DNA of 64,000 nt from Helopsaltes ochotensis. Lineage: Eukaryota > Chordata > Aves > Passeriformes > Locustellidae. Positions within the stretch are counted from its first letter, which is position 1. Every line of letters starts with the position of its first letter. Positions 21,856 through 35,287 of the stretch are shown here, piece by piece. The notes beneath the pieces are model-generated. The model was not told the DNA's origin and ran no database searches. It was given only the letters and a program-made list of their open reading frames with translations. Position numbers and translations under genes: made by a program. The stretch is from positions 677,375 through 741,374 of the forward strand of contig VXBM01000042.1 in NCBI GenBank assembly GCA_013400155.1, in the 5' to 3' direction.

Positions 21856-24800
21856 TGGTCAGGCTGATTTTCTTGGAATCCAAACATTCAATGGGAACAT
21901 GGCCATGTTGGTTAAACTTCAGTGGGAAAGTCCAAGTGCTCTGAGGTAACTTTTTCATTTTCTCTCAATAGTTCTCAGTTGTTTCATTTTCATAATATTG
22001 AAACCTGTAGTTCTGATGAGGTAGAATGTCTTGTTTTGACTTCACTATTTCAAATATGATCTAATAATATAACAGAGCAATGCAACATCAAAAGTAGATG
22101 TTTTTATCTTTTAGAAATTAAATGTATTCCCAAATCAAATCATTTTTTTGTGGAAATAGTCTTCCTGCAAGAAGTTATGATGACTGACTTCCCTTGAGTC
22201 AATTAGTAATGGAAACAAATGGCAAAACATCAGCAGTACTCAGGAAAAATTATTTCTTTTTTTGATCACTTCTAGCAGCCATGGTTTGGGAGAGAGTAAA
22301 TTTAGAGGAACAGAAGACCAGTTTTTCCCTGCAGCCATAGCAAAGCTCTGAGGGATCCCTGCAGTGCTGCTGGAATCTGTCCCTAGCAGCAGGGAGCCAT
22401 AGTGGTTAGAAGGTGAAGGTATGAGAGTGCCCCAAAACGATGCTGTGCTGAAAACCATGGAAAGCTACATGTGCAGCAGCCAACCTGGGTGAGCCTTTCA
22501 TGTACATTTCCCTTCAGGGGCCGTTCTGCGATGGGTTTGAATTAGGCTCAAGTTATGAATCTATAAATGTGGTATTTTTTGGCACTATGCCTGTTTTGTA
22601 TTAAAGTTCTGCAGCTTTTTTTCCCTTGCCTCCCCCTCACCCCTCGAGATTCCCCCTTTCTCTCTATGTGTCTATCTCTCACCATTTTGGCTGCTTTGAC
22701 AGCATCAGAAAAAAAGGTAGGAGAATCAGAAAAATAGGGGAAGAATGAGATGTTCTTCTACCATCACAATATTTCGGGTCTCAGTGGTGAGTGAATTGAG
22801 AGAGTGGAGAGATATTGATCTGAGGAAAAAGGCAAAACCTAAGATTACAAGTCTTGTCCATCTTAAATATAAAGAAGAACATCTACAGGCAAAAAATAGT
22901 GGAGATGTCTTCTGATTTCCTGTGGGGAAGGAGCCCTTGTTCAGATGTGCACAGTGCATCCGTGACCTCTAGTCCTTACAGGTCTGTAAAGTCAGGACCC
23001 AGACAGCACAGGAGCACCTTCTGTGCAGGATGGGCATGCAGGTCACCCGTGGGTGGGGGGTTTTCCCATTTCATTGCAAGTTGAAGAAATAGTTTTCAAT
23101 GCAAGTTTATTCCAAACTGAGAAAAGTATATTCTTTTATTTTACCTATCTCCTGAATTTGCCGTGTCTGTGAAACTGTTCTGAATGCACTATATCTGTAT
23201 AAGAAATGGATCTAATTCTTGGGGTTTTCTGACACAGAGAGTTTATCTCTAGCACAATTATATGTGTTTTCTCATCTTACACACCAGGCTCTATAAAAGC
23301 AAAATTTGATCCAAGTGCCTGCTAGTCTTTTTGTCCTTCTAGAAAAAAAGGCTTAAAAAAAAGGCCTAAATAGTTTCAGGTATGTGGATTTAGTGACATG
23401 GAGAACAAAGCCTGTGGACTTATTTTGGATTATGCTCTGTAGCCAAGATTAGAACTTTGCCAAGTATCCTCCCCCTGGACTTTTCATCACTTTGTTTTAC
23501 TTGTTACTTAGGACCCGTGGATCCTAACTCTTTGAACACTTGCCTTCAGAGGATTTAAATTAGATTATTAGTAGCTTTCATCCTGCAGTCCCGGTTGCTA
23601 AGACTTTGGCAAACGTCCTTCCACAGAAGAGCAACCTTTGTGACCTGCAGGGTGAAATGCAGAGAAGGCTGATGAGACAAAGCCCACACTAATTCACCAC
23701 CATGAGTAACCAAACAAACCATTAAAAATGCAAGGTTTGCTGTTTCTGAAGCACAGAGATGTGCCTGATCTCCAGGGCGGGTGGGTGTCATCACCCTTCT
23801 CCACAGCACTGGGAAAAGTGCTTGGCACTGAATCATTCTCTGCAGATTGTGCAGCAAAATATCCCAGAGCATGGATGATTCTGAGGGGTGAGGTTGTGCG
23901 GCTTTGGTGTTTGTTTTTTCCACTGTTTTCTTTGTTTGTCTTGATTCTTTATTTATTTACAAGGGAGAGTTTGGAAATGAGGAATTTCTAGGTAAGTGTT
24001 GGTGGATTGCAGTTACGGAAAACTTTCATTTCAGTGAGGATGGGATTTCCTTAGGTGGATGCCACAAACCAGCTCGGATGTGTAACAACAGTTTGCTCTC
24101 ACCCTGTTTCTTTCAGGGCCTGGATCTTCAGCAGACTGCCAGATCAGGTCCTAAATGTCTCTCTGCACTGTTTTATCACTTCTAGTTAACCTTATTTGCT
24201 CTGCTCACACGAGTTTCTAGGGAAGATGGGTTCTGATTTTCTAATTCATTGTCCAAACTTGCATAAGCAAATCACTTTAAGGAATTGTTTGAGGATGTAA
24301 TTTAGGAAAACTCCTACAGAAATGAAGTGCTGGGTGACTCCTTCAGTGACCAGCACTCCACAGTGCTGCAGGGCAGTGGAAGCCTGTGCTCCTTCAGAGA
24401 TGTCCTCCTGGAAGCTGTCCCAGAAACAGGTAGCATCCAGGGTTGTCTGGCAAAGATTTCTCCCAATTCTTCACAGTTCTACAGGCATAAATCACCAAAG
24501 GCCCCTTTAGTAGAGTTCAAACCACTCTGCTTCAGGCAGGTCAGTTTGCAGCCATGCTCCCAGTGACATCTCCTGTGGCAGATTTACCCAGCAGCTCCCT
24601 CTGGACCTCCCCTGCCACCGGGAGGTGATGCTTGCAAACCTGGGATGCTGCAGGAGAGATAGTCAGCTCAGATGGTTGGAAGGCAAGGTGAGCTGATCAG
24701 ACTTCATGCTTTGCTGAGTCACCACACAGATATTAAGCTCTTAAAATCTCCTTTATGTATTTCCAGTGGGCTGGAACACCACCTCTCATTCCCTTTGAAG

Positions 24801-25687
24801 AACTACCCAAGTGCTCATGTTATAAGGAGGCTGTTAAGTATGATATGAGACAGGAGCACTAACCATCAGCTGGGAACAGTCCATTTCCTATTCATTGAAA
24901 TCCAGGGGATATTTACTATGGCTTCTCTTTTTAAATTTTTTTTCCCAAGCAGAAGAAAAATAACAACATTGCAAGAGCATGCCTAGTTGTTCTAAAATTT
25001 ATTTGTGATGTCACCTGCATGCAACTGTTGCCATGCTAGAAAGGGTGCAGACGCAAACCAGTGGACAAATAAAAGGCAGAGGTTAGGGTCCTGGAAACAG
25101 AAATGGAGACCAGCCCTTCTCTTTATTTTCAGAAGTGCAAGCATCCCTTTAGGGTGCCTGAACTGAACTCTGCAGAGCAAAGGACAGAGCAGCCCAAGAA
25201 GAGCAGCATTGTAGATATGAAATAAAGACTTGCATCCAACTTCCAGGTGCTGGTGGTTGTCCCTGGTCGTCCCCAGGTCTCTGTTCCCATTTCAGCACAG
25301 ACCCAAGTGTTGGTTTCTTGCAACAAGCCTCTCCCTCCAGACACCCAATGTGGGATGAAGAGACACCAGAACTCTCCTTCTCTCTCTCCTCCTGCACAGC
25401 CACAGCCCACGCAGCAGTGAGACCACGACAGCCCTGGCAGGGGCAGAGCAGGGGCAGCAGTCAGCAGGTGCTGCACCACGAGTGGGAGGTGATGAGAGGG
25501 CAGGGAGAGCAGGGAGCTGAGCAGGCTGCAAGCAGCACAGGAACTGATTTTTCATTTTCATTTGGTTGGTTTTCAAGTCACCCTGTAGCTTCAGTTCAGT
25601 TTGTTCTTGACTCAGGCCACCACTATGAACATTAGGAAAATGAACCAAATAAAGAAACAATTCTGAGTTTATTGCTCTGAAATTTGC

Positions 25688-25713
25688 ATATATATATATA
25701 TATATATATATAT
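25688..25713. repeat. (AT)13 microsatellite
   Basis: Perfect alternating AT over 26 bases. Confidence 0.95.
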
Positions 25714-25929
25714 TAGCAGGGCCACTGTACAATTCAACACTCACTGCCCACTCAGTTGTAAAGAAACAGGAAGCTGTAATTATGCCAAACACTTTCCTAA
25801 GTGAAATGTGTGTATAAAAGTCATAGGTGTATTGATACATACATAAATGTGCTTGTATATGTACATTTGTATGTATATGTGACATATAATCCATTTTACA
25901 TGTGTATAAAAGATGTGTGTAAAAGGCAG

Positions 25930-26600
25930 CCAGCAACCTAACAGGCCAATAAAATCACACCCCGGGTGTTCCAGCTAGAAAGCAGAGGGAATTTTATTAA
26001 ATCTGTTATTGAGCTTGGCATGTAAATCGCCCCTTACCCGATGCTACCCATAATATTAACCAAGGAACAGCACTGCAAAGAATTTGAGAGAGTTTAGTCC
26101 TTGTAAGGGACACATGAGAAGTATATGAGCCCTTCCAGGGGGAGCATAGAGGACACTGCAAACACCCAGGCAGAGGTCTGCTGGAAATTAAAGGGTTTTC
26201 TCATTGGAAAATTGAGGCTGTGTGACGATCAAAACCTTTTGAGGAAACAGATTGATTTTGGCGGCATCTTCCCTTTGGGAAAAGTGAAGTGAAATGGCTT
26301 GCTTGGAATTGTCTGTCATGTCTCATTCATGCCAGTCATTCAGCGCCTCACATAGTTATCTTTCTTGAGAGACATTGCATCAGGGCCAGAAATTACACTT
26401 CTAACTGGCATGGGAGACTACCTGGGACTGGATTCAATACGGCAGGACTGGGGAACTGAAAAAAACCACCAGGTTTTGCTGCAGAACAAGCAGAGAGCAT
26501 CACGTCAGCCAACAGCAAACAGCTCCCCATTGCTGAGAAGGGCTCCATAATTGATTTCTCAGTGTCCGTCACTGTTTTTCCTCACAGTGATGCATGAAAT
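25930..26600. other. Low-divergence-looking non-coding block; candidate distal element
   Basis: This stretch is free of simple repeats and transposon signs. It has balanced A/T-rich composition with long runs of mixed sequence (for example GGAATTTTATTAAATCTG and TTGATTTTGGCGGCATC) and isolated CpGs, the look of a conserved non-coding element near a developmental gene. It has no open frame longer than about 60 codons. This is an impression from composition only; no alignment was possible. Confidence 0.25.
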
Positions 26601-27878
26601 TGTAGAAAATACCAGAGTTGTCTGGGAGAGACTGCATTTCTCAGTTACGCCCTAGCTGATAAGGCATTTGAGGTATTGTATTATCCACATTTTTTAAAAA
26701 AGCTCACTTAGCTTAGAAGTAAACAGATGTTGTAGGAGGTCAATATTTTACAAACACATATACACAACTGCTAGCAAATGAACTAATTATGGTCTGAGAG
26801 AGTTTACATGTGTATAAGAAGCAAGCACCATCTACTAGCAGAACTCTGTGTGGGCAGAGAACTACTGAGCTATTGCAATATTTTGTCTAAACTGCACTCA
26901 GCTGTTGTTTCTCAGGTTAATCTAATCATCCTCATGAATTTCACACAGAGGAATTAGATTCAGGCACAACCTAGCACAGCCAAGCCAAAGAGATGTTCTC
27001 AGACTGTATTCTATTTCCAGTTCTGGTCTGCCCTGCACATATGCTAAACAGCTATTTTTCTCAGCTTTTTCTACCATTCCTTTATCCTTCCTCTATTACA
27101 GGTTTGACAAAGTTGCTATAAAGACCCTTAATGTCCCCAGCATTGCCCTTCCATTTGGACTGTAGGCTGGCATGCAGAGAAGAAGAGAGGAGCTATAGAG
27201 AGAGCTGTAGCATGTGGCACGCACTTGCAAACCTGCTCTTGTACAGATGCTGCCAGTTGGGCTGGGGCATGATGTGCGACTGCTGTGTCACTCCCAGCCA
27301 CTGGCTGTGATTTCTTCTCCTCTGGGGTAAGTATGTGTTGGCAACAGCATCTGTCCCTCAGTGCTGCAGGGTGTCAGTTGTCCTTTTTTTAATGAACACT
27401 ACTAAAGCACAGGGGATTGAAATTATCTACACACTTGGCTGAATCTAAGTTTCTGATAAAAAAAAAGCAAAATTCAAAAGTACTTCAGCACTTCAGGCTG
27501 CCATTTTAAAATTAAAATACTTTCCTTTTTCCTTCTAAAGGAGTCTTGTCTAAAAGGTAATTGAAACAGTAAGGTAATTTGAGAAAAAAACAAATGGTTC
27601 TGTTATTATTATCTTTTTTTTTTTACTGTTCTATTACAGTTCAGTCCAAATCAATTATCTCATCCCTTCCCTAAGTTTCCTAAATCAACTGCCAAAACCT
27701 CAGTCTCTTTTCAGTTACTTTCCATCCATACTCAGACAATATCCTGTTCCTGTTCTCACCACTTACTGGTTATTGAGACTGGATCCCTTTGCTCCTCCTG
27801 TGATCTGTGTGTCCCTTCACCACCAACCTCCTCAGTTTCCTCAAATGATTGTTTCTGAGGCTGAAGTCTTTTTAGTAT

Positions 27879-27913
27879 CCCTGCCCTAATCTGGATGTCA
27901 AGCTAGGGCAGGG
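27879..27913. repeat. Perfect 10-bp inverted repeat, 15-base loop
   Basis: CCCTGCCCTA at 27879-27888 is the exact inverse of TAGGGCAGGG at 27904-27913. It is GC-rich enough to form a stable stem if transcribed. No poly-U or poly(A) context suggests a defined RNA. Confidence 0.85.
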
Positions 27914-30900
27914 TGTGTCTTCAGGAATGGCCGTTCACAGGAGATCCTTCCACCTGTGAGGAGGATAATGGCCAGGTCCTCCGCTGCTGTAACCTGGAAC
28001 AGCCCCAATACCTTCACGTGGGTCTGAGGTGCTTCACACGCCTCTGAAGAGGTGGTTCACCCAGAAAGAGCACAAGATACTCTACAGGGGTAGAGGTGAG
28101 CATTGTCTCGCCTGTGGCTGATGTGTAGCCAGCTTTGTTCTGTCTATCACTTTTATTAGACTTGCTTTCCTCACGGGCAAACCTCTTACAAGCCTTCTAT
28201 TTGGGTAATCTGCTCTTCATCACCCTGCGTATTTCAATCCACATATTTACACGACTGAGACTATGTGAGAAATTAGATCCACATCACCCCACATCTGTAC
28301 TCCCACTCTGGAAAGCATTTCACTGCTGGGCTGTCAGGAATCATTACAAACCAGAGGAGCAAATACCCTCATATGAATGCCTTCAACTCGCCTCCAGGAC
28401 CAGAGATGATGTATGAGCTGTGATAGGCTCTCTGCTTCCCCTGATGCTCAGAAATACAACTCCTCTCTGGAAGGAGGATGCTTATTGCTTAAACACATCT
28501 ACACTCAAGGATCAGAGAGTGATAAAGCCCTGAGCCTCCCATTGCTGTGAGGAGCTCCATGGCCTGTGCAGCCCAAAGCACTCTGACAGAGGTATAACCA
28601 GTGCTCCCGGTTAGGGAGGAAACTTGTGAGATAGTGCAGCAGTAAGTCCTGGCCCTGGCCTGGCCTGATGGATGGCATCTTGCTTGCAGAGTGACCCTGT
28701 GGGCTGGGGAGCTGCTGCTGTACTCTGGCTGCTGAGTTCATGGGGCGTGGTGTGATGGTGTCCCCTGGCAGTGCCAGCACCAGCACACAGCCACAGCTAC
28801 TGCTGCCCATCAGGATGCCTCCCAGGAGCCTTCCTGCAGGGTAAAACGTGGATGACAGCATGTTCTCACCTCACAGAGGCATTAGGAGGATACATGCCTT
28901 AATGCAAGAATGCTAAAGCACCTGAGTGTTTCAAACAGATGCCCCTTCTGTCGAGACCCAGCTAAGCAAGGCATGAAAATGATGTGTGTGACTTTGAAAT
29001 GCACAAAACCAGTCCTTCATTTTTTTGCTTTTGTTCTTCTAGGTAATTATTGATGGTGACATCCATCTGAACAATGTTTCTTCGGATAATTGTATTTAAA
29101 AAAGATGCCAATGGACAAGGGTAAATAGCAGCAAGAGAAGACCCTTCCTGATCAGCCCTCAGGGTCCACTTCTTCAACATGAAGAAATCGTGGAAAGGAA
29201 TTTTCAAAGCAGGTAGTATTTTTAATGAAATTACAATAATTATTTTCTTGGGAGAAGGGCAAAAAACCATAAAAGCAAGAAATAAACATCCATCCAAGCG
29301 TTTCATCCGAAGATGAGTGCTGGTCACAAGAACTCCTCAGGGATCCCAGGGCTCCAGTGGCTGCATGGTGTCCCTCAGCCTTGGTGGCCTGGGTGGCTCC
29401 CTGGCAGGCAATTTGAATGGTGGGCCAACTCTGGCTGGGTGGCTGCGCAGGCATCCAAGAAGAGCTCTTCCCTCTCCTGAGCCCCGCAGCCCAGCACACC
29501 TCTGCCCTGACCCTCCCTCCTCCTCACCTGACTCTGAAAGGAAAGGAAAAGGGGGCTTAGGAATGACCCGGGAGGGGTTCATGTACAGTGACTCGGTTTC
29601 CCACCAGCACATGAAATCCAAGCCTCCTTTTCTGTCACTGCCCTTTGAAGAGTTTCCGTGGTTTATGTCAGCTCATGGGCGACACAATGTCACATTCAGA
29701 ATTAATGAGGCCAGTGAGGCCAGGAGAATGTCATTAGACTAAATGCAAATGCAGTGCTCAGAGCTGGCCCAGACCTTTGCCCCAACACCAAATGAATTCA
29801 AGGCTAAAACTTGGAGCAAATAGCCCAGGGCATGACCCAGTTATGGTTCACACTAAATCCAGACCTTGAACTTGGGAAAACCTTGTTATTTTTTACTTTT
29901 CATTTTCATGCACTACTTATTTTCTGTCTGAATGCCAGATATGAAAGAAGAATGGCAGAAATCCTGCAAAGGAGGTCATTCTTCAGCTCCCACCAGTCAG
30001 ACCAGAAGGGAAAGCAGCTCAAAAGTCTAGATGCGTTTGAAAAATTTCCAGCATTAATTTGCAGAGTCTCCAAATCTGGATCAATTCCCAGTGATTATCC
30101 AATCTGCTAGGTCTTTCATGCAAATTGGTCTCAGCAAGGTCTACTCCATCACAGAAAAAGACTCTGTCTCCTAGGGCTGAAACAAAAGAGAATGGAAATA
30201 AATATTCACAGAGAACATGTGCACATGGTCTTTATGTAGCTTACTGCCTCTGAAACGAATTCAGAGTGGCCACAGCCTCCAGCTAGTCCACAGGTTCCTG
30301 TAATGGGTAGGTGGGCAGAAGGTACATTTAACCTTTATTCTGGAATGGAGCAAAAGCCAAAATAAATAAGCCAAAGAGAAAAAATACTGAAAAGCAAAGA
30401 TAAAGGAGAAGACAGTCCAATGCAGTTTTTCTAGATATGAAAGTTCCTGGTAAAAAACTTTGGCCAAAGGCTTCATTTTCCAAAACCTCTGTTTGAAAAA
30501 ACAAAAATTGCCATATCTTCTGTGACATTTTATTTGCTATAACAGCACCAGGGCTAAGCTTACTTTTAATTTCTGGTTGATGATGTCCTTTGATTTCTTT
30601 CTTTTCCTCTTCTTAGGCAGCCTGAATACTTTCTATGACAAAATCCTTGTCTTTTCCTCCCCAGTATAATTTCTTTCCGTCCTCACTTAGAGAGGTCCAT
30701 TGCTGACCCAAAGATAAGCATGTGTTCCCAGAATATCCACAACTCCTACTGACTTCAGCATCCTCACTGAAATTTCACTGTAAAATGCAGAATTAAAATG
30801 AGGTTCAGATTTCAGCTCTGCTGTTTTGAGTCTGGGCTGACTTTTAAAAGTGTACAAAATGAAGACTGGGCCACAGTGCTCCCAGCTGGCAGATACCAGG

Positions 30901-31685
30901 CTGTAATAGCTTTGCCTAGCACTGCCCTCCATAAAGAAATCCTCTGTCCAGAGACCAGTTAAGTGAATAAGTCACTGCACAAGGAAGCAGGTTCTCTCTG
31001 TAAGCTCTGCATAAAGCTTGCATCTGCACATATCTTTCTTTTTCTTGGGTCGGTTTTATTCCTGATGGCTTATTGCCAGTGCAGGGTTTGCTAGTGAAAT
31101 TCACATGGGAGTAGTTTTGAAAGCCTAAAAATCAATCATGAATTTAAGCTTCCCCCATGGCCCCACTCTTTCTGTAGGAATAACACCCCTTCATCACCCT
31201 CCCTTCTCCTCAGTTTGCATTGCTCTGGTAAGTTATTTATCAATAAAAATTCCACAGCCAACACAAAATTGGATTTCTATAAGAGCTTTCAAATCTGAGT
31301 TGCACTGAGTTGCTAGAGGCAGACAATTAACTTGACAGAGGAGTTAGCACTTCAGCCTTGCATCTGTTTTCATTGCCTACTTCTTTCAGAGCAATCATTT
31401 TCTCATTTTATTCTGGTTGTGGAAGGAGCAGGTGAAAACAAGCCAGTTTCTTTAGCAGCCAGCTCTGGTGGCTGGCTGATACTTATTGGAGGACCAGTCA
31501 AGTAAAATGTTGGAAACCTCTTTGGCAATGGATTTCAAGCTGATGATTAATGGGAAGGGGTAAGATAAGAACATATAAGAGGCTGCAGACTTATTTAAGG
31601 GGACACCTCATCTGGAAAATCCAGTGTCACAGGTGACATGGGGAGCACAAATAGTTTGGGCTTCACCCCAGCAATAACACTTATA

Positions 31686-31721
31686 CTCCTGTCTCACATA
31701 ACTCCCACAGAAAAGCATCAG
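31686..31721. repeat. Dispersed 36-base repeat, copy A
   Basis: Starts CTCCTGTCTCACATAACTCC and ends AGAAAAGCATCAG. It matches copy B at 35252-35287 in 34 of 36 positions, same orientation. The flanks do not align well. Confidence 0.85.
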
Positions 31722-31987
31722 AAGCCACCCGAGTTGCTTCCTTCTGATGAATGGTGTGAAACACTAATTCAGAGCACTGTCTCCTCCATCTGCCACAGAC
31801 TTTCCCACAGCATAGGACCGACATTCAAACTGCTCGAACCAACTAGGTAGTGAAACCAGCTCAGTAAAGCAGCATACAAGTCCTTTCCAGGTTGCTTTCT
31901 ACTCTTTTCCTTTGCTTCATTTTTTCAAGCGTTTGTATTAGAGGAGCAGAGGAGGCTACACTCTTCCCTGAGGCAGGTAAGTGAAAC

Positions 31988-32039
31988 AGATGGAAATGGA
32001 GATGCAGATGGAGATGCAGATGCAGATGCAGATAGATGG
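31988..32039. repeat. GATGCA/GATGGA hexamer minisatellite
   Basis: About eight imperfect six-base units (GATGCA, GATGGA, AATGGA, ending GATAGATGG). On the minus strand it reads as an artificial His-Leu alternation, which explains an open frame there. Confidence 0.88.
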
Positions 32040-33972
32040 CACCAGGAGTCTGACTGCTCTCCCCTTCCTCACAGTCCCTCTCACAATGCCTCCCACTGGG
32101 CCATGCATAGCCCAAGGGCAGAGGTTGCCAAGCAGATGGATTTTTAGCTGTAAGGAGCACAGGCAATCCAGACTGGTGCATGGCTGGTGAAAGGCAGTGT
32201 CACTGGCAGCACCTACCAGCATCACAGCTGGCAGTGTAACCAGACATTAATGTCACCATTGCACAGTGTCCAGCAAAAGAACAAGGTCCGGCACTGCTAA
32301 GCTGTGCAGTGAGTTTCCTGACTTCATTACTTGTTTGCAAGAGAGCAGAAGCAAAGCTGGGAGTTACTTTGGGCCACTGGGTAAATTCCTCTGGGCTCAC
32401 AAGGCGTTTCTCCCTTTACCCACAAGTGCAGCTCTCTCACCCAAGGGAGTTCCTGCCCTGCTGGGGCTGGGCTCCATTCCAGAGAAGCCCCAGCAATGTC
32501 TCCATTCTCATGCAATTTGTTTCACCTCAGCCCCACCATGGCTGTCAGCTGCTCCCCTCTCCCACACCTTTTCCCATAGTTGTTTTTGTCAATCTAGGAA
32601 TGAAGGTAACAGAAGTCCTCCTTTACTAAGCGCCCGTCCTGTATCCTCCAGGCATTTGCTTCCCTCTGCCTGTCAGGTGCCATGCTCCCAGACCTCTTTT
32701 CCATCTTGCACATAGCAAGCCCATTCATGAAGCCCTGACAAGGACTGGGTCTGAGTTTATTCCCCAGCTGGCACCACAATGGAGTGGACTGCCTTGGGGC
32801 TGCGTGGACATGCAGGCATTTTAGATGAAGCAGGCAGGTTACAAATTAGATTTGTACAACTCCAAACAGTTCTGAAATGAAGCTCAGGACTGAATTGGGC
32901 TTAAAGTTTGGTTTGGTTCCTACTGTGAAGAGGAGCCAGAGCTAAGTACCATGAGCACCTCTGGAGCTGGGCTGTCTTGAACCCTTTAGGTGAAACACAG
33001 GCTGTATTTTTTAGTTTTCCCATCTGAGGTCCTAGAGCTGCACTCGAGCAGAGCTTGAGGTGCAGGGTCTGCAAGCCACTGTCCGGGCCTGGGCCACCCA
33101 CCTCTGTGTCCTTCTGTGAGCAGTGACCAAGGCGAAGGCCAGTTCTGTTGCAGGAAACATAATTGCTTTACAATTTTCTTCCTGTTTGAACAAAACCATC
33201 AGACCAAATTACTAAACCATTTTAAAGAGAAAGAATTTAATTAGGGATATGGAAACAGCATTTTTGAGGCATTCTCAACAAAGATTAAAAAGAAAAAAAA
33301 CGCAAAACCAATGAGAGCAGCTTTTTCCATCTCAAATGAATGTTTTGAAACAAAATAACTTTATTTTGCTCCAAAGCTCAAGTGGAGGCAAGTTTTCTTT
33401 TTGCTTCATTTCATCTCCCTGGAATATTGAAAAACATCTGTCACGATGGGCAGGTCCCTTTTTCCTCCCCACAAATACTACTCTCACTTGAAACCACATT
33501 TTCTGATAGAAAAAACTTGTCAGGCAAAAAAGCAGTCTTTGTGAGGGTGGACACGGAGCTGGCTGAAAATGAGCAATAACTCAGTGCAGTGCCTCCATTC
33601 ATGGGGAGCTTCTCCAGCCGTTTGAGCTCCCTCCGTGCACAGGCTTGTGAAGAGAACAGAAAGGCCTCCTGCTCCCAACAGCCCCAGCAGATGGAAATAA
33701 TCTGCCGTGCTTGGGTATCGTTTTACAACCTGGGGAAATCAAGCAGGTGGTGACACGGTTACCTCTACCCAGACTTTAAAGCATTTGTGGTCCCCGCGGT
33801 GCCCAAGGGCAGCCTTCCCCTCCGGCAGAGCCAGACAATGGTAACACTGAATGGGTGGGCGATACAAACATTTTCTGCAGCCCCCTCCTCTCCTCTCCTC
33901 TCCATGCAGGGACCCCTCCCCCGGCTTCCTGCGCCGCCGGGAAGGGGCCGGGAGCCCGCAGCAGGGACACCA

Positions 33973-34028
<56 letters not shown>
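33973..34028. repeat. (CTGTCC)n minisatellite, about 9 copies
   Basis: Perfect CTGTCC units over about 56 bases. A GC-rich, CpG-containing stretch (about 33915-33960) lies immediately upstream. All six frames across it lack stops, giving artificial dipeptide repeats (Pro-Val, Ser-Leu, Arg-Asp, Gly-Thr). Confidence 0.95.
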
Positions 34029-34901
34029 TTCCACTTAGAGCCAGGGCTAGAACGCAAATGCTGCTCCCAGTCTCTAACCTCTTCTCACTTTTTGCCCGAT
34101 TTCAGCATAGCAATTTGCAGTCTAGTGTTATTTTTCTTACTGTAAAATTCTGCTTGGATGTAAGACTATTCCTTCTTCCCTTGGTTTTATTTTACTTATT
34201 CATATATTTCTGGCAGGTCAGAAGGCAAGGGTTAAGTTATACAGTGATTTTCAAGACCCCTCAGCTTTGGCAGGGTCTGTGCTCCCCACCCCTGGTCCCT
34301 GTGTTTGATGAGGTTCAGGTCAGGGATGACTCGTGCAGAGAGGATGTATGGATGAAGTGATCTGGGACCTGCTTATTCCTTTACTAAATGATCAAAAAAG
34401 ATCTCAGAGGTCCCTCATCTCTGCCTTGCCTCTGTTTCTGAAATATCCCTTGAGATCTGGAGGGAGAAGTCAATTATGTTTCATAAATATACCATGTAGC
34501 TTTGTAAAATAAAATATTGTAGTCTTTTTCTTCTCTTCCATTTTTCAAGACGATTCATGTTAAGGGAAAGAAAAAAGTGAATGGGCTTTTTCAAAACAGT
34601 TTTAAATAAAAAGTTTCAGTTTTCAAAAATACCCCATACCTGGAGCAGAAAAATATAAAGAAAGAAATATAGGAAGGGAGGATACAGGGGAGAAGAAAAG
34701 TCACTTTTGTCCAAAGTGAAGATCTAGTCTGAACAGCAAACATCACGCAATCAATTCATCTGCCCATCATTCCCTTCCCAAATGCATAAAAATTTCAAAC
34801 TTTTGTTGGCACAGGATTTGTCTACATGCATTATGTTGCTTTAAAGGAACATGGAAGTAGTACATCTCACACAACTGCTATACATTGTTTTTTCCTTTTA
34901 G

Positions 34902-34962
34902 AAATGCACCTTCAAGCTGGACTGTTCATTCCAGGAGCCATCTGGGGATGTGTTGTGCCAAA
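34902..34962 (+). other. Exon-like 61-bp segment with good splice borders
   Basis: A strong acceptor (GTTTTTTCCTTTTAG, ending at 34901) and a strong donor (GTAAGA at 34963) flank 61 bases. Two of the three forward frames are open, one reading KCTFKLDCSFQEPSGDVLCQ. I recognise no protein from this. It could be an exon of an unannotated long non-coding RNA or a chance pair of sites. Confidence 0.25.
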
Positions 34963-35251
34963 GTAAGACATCTTTATTTTGATATAATCTCATTCACATC
35001 AAAAAGTTGCACATGTCATCCATAAGTAAAAACCCCACATTCCTGACCAAAGCTGTTGTGGGGTTACAGAGCTGGCCTTAAAACAAGTTAACCTTGCTAC
35101 AGAAAAAGTGATCCCTTCGTGAGGATCCCCTCCAAGCTCCCCTCCAAGCCCTTCAAACCATTTCTGAATGGAGCAAGGCGACCAAAGAAGAAAGTGCTCT
35201 TTTAGTTTATGATTCTATCAGTACCAGGGTGTTTGCTGCACTGGCCTCATG

Positions 35252-35287
35252 CTCCTGTCTCACATAGCTCCCACAGAAAAGCATTAG
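35252..35287. repeat. Dispersed 36-base repeat, copy B
   Basis: Second copy of the sequence at 31686-31721, differing at two positions (A/G and C/T). Both copies are followed by loosely similar AGxAGCCA / AGGCCAA sequence, so they may be remnants of one transposon family that I cannot name. Confidence 0.85.

Larger units (their letters stand above)
15841..25929. other. Gene-poor region downstream of CXCL12, part 1
   Basis: No exon of a known gene is recognised on either strand. The stretch holds an old CR1 piece (17415-17605), a second ancient repeat (19590-19690), a 43-base T tract (21812-21854) and an AT microsatellite (25688-25713). Open frames such as 20062-20529 (+) and 25292-25936 (-) match no family, and the latter crosses the AT repeat. 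In mammals the flank downstream of CXCL12 is a gene desert, and this fits. Confidence 0.7.

Noticed and set aside
25292..25936. 214-codon open frame, - strand
   Set aside because: It runs through the (AT)13 microsatellite, giving an Ile-Tyr alternation, and has no family resemblance.
33765..34360. Frames with Pro-Val, Ser-Leu, Arg-Asp or Gly-Thr repeats
   Set aside because: These are translations of the CTGTCC hexamer array in different frames.
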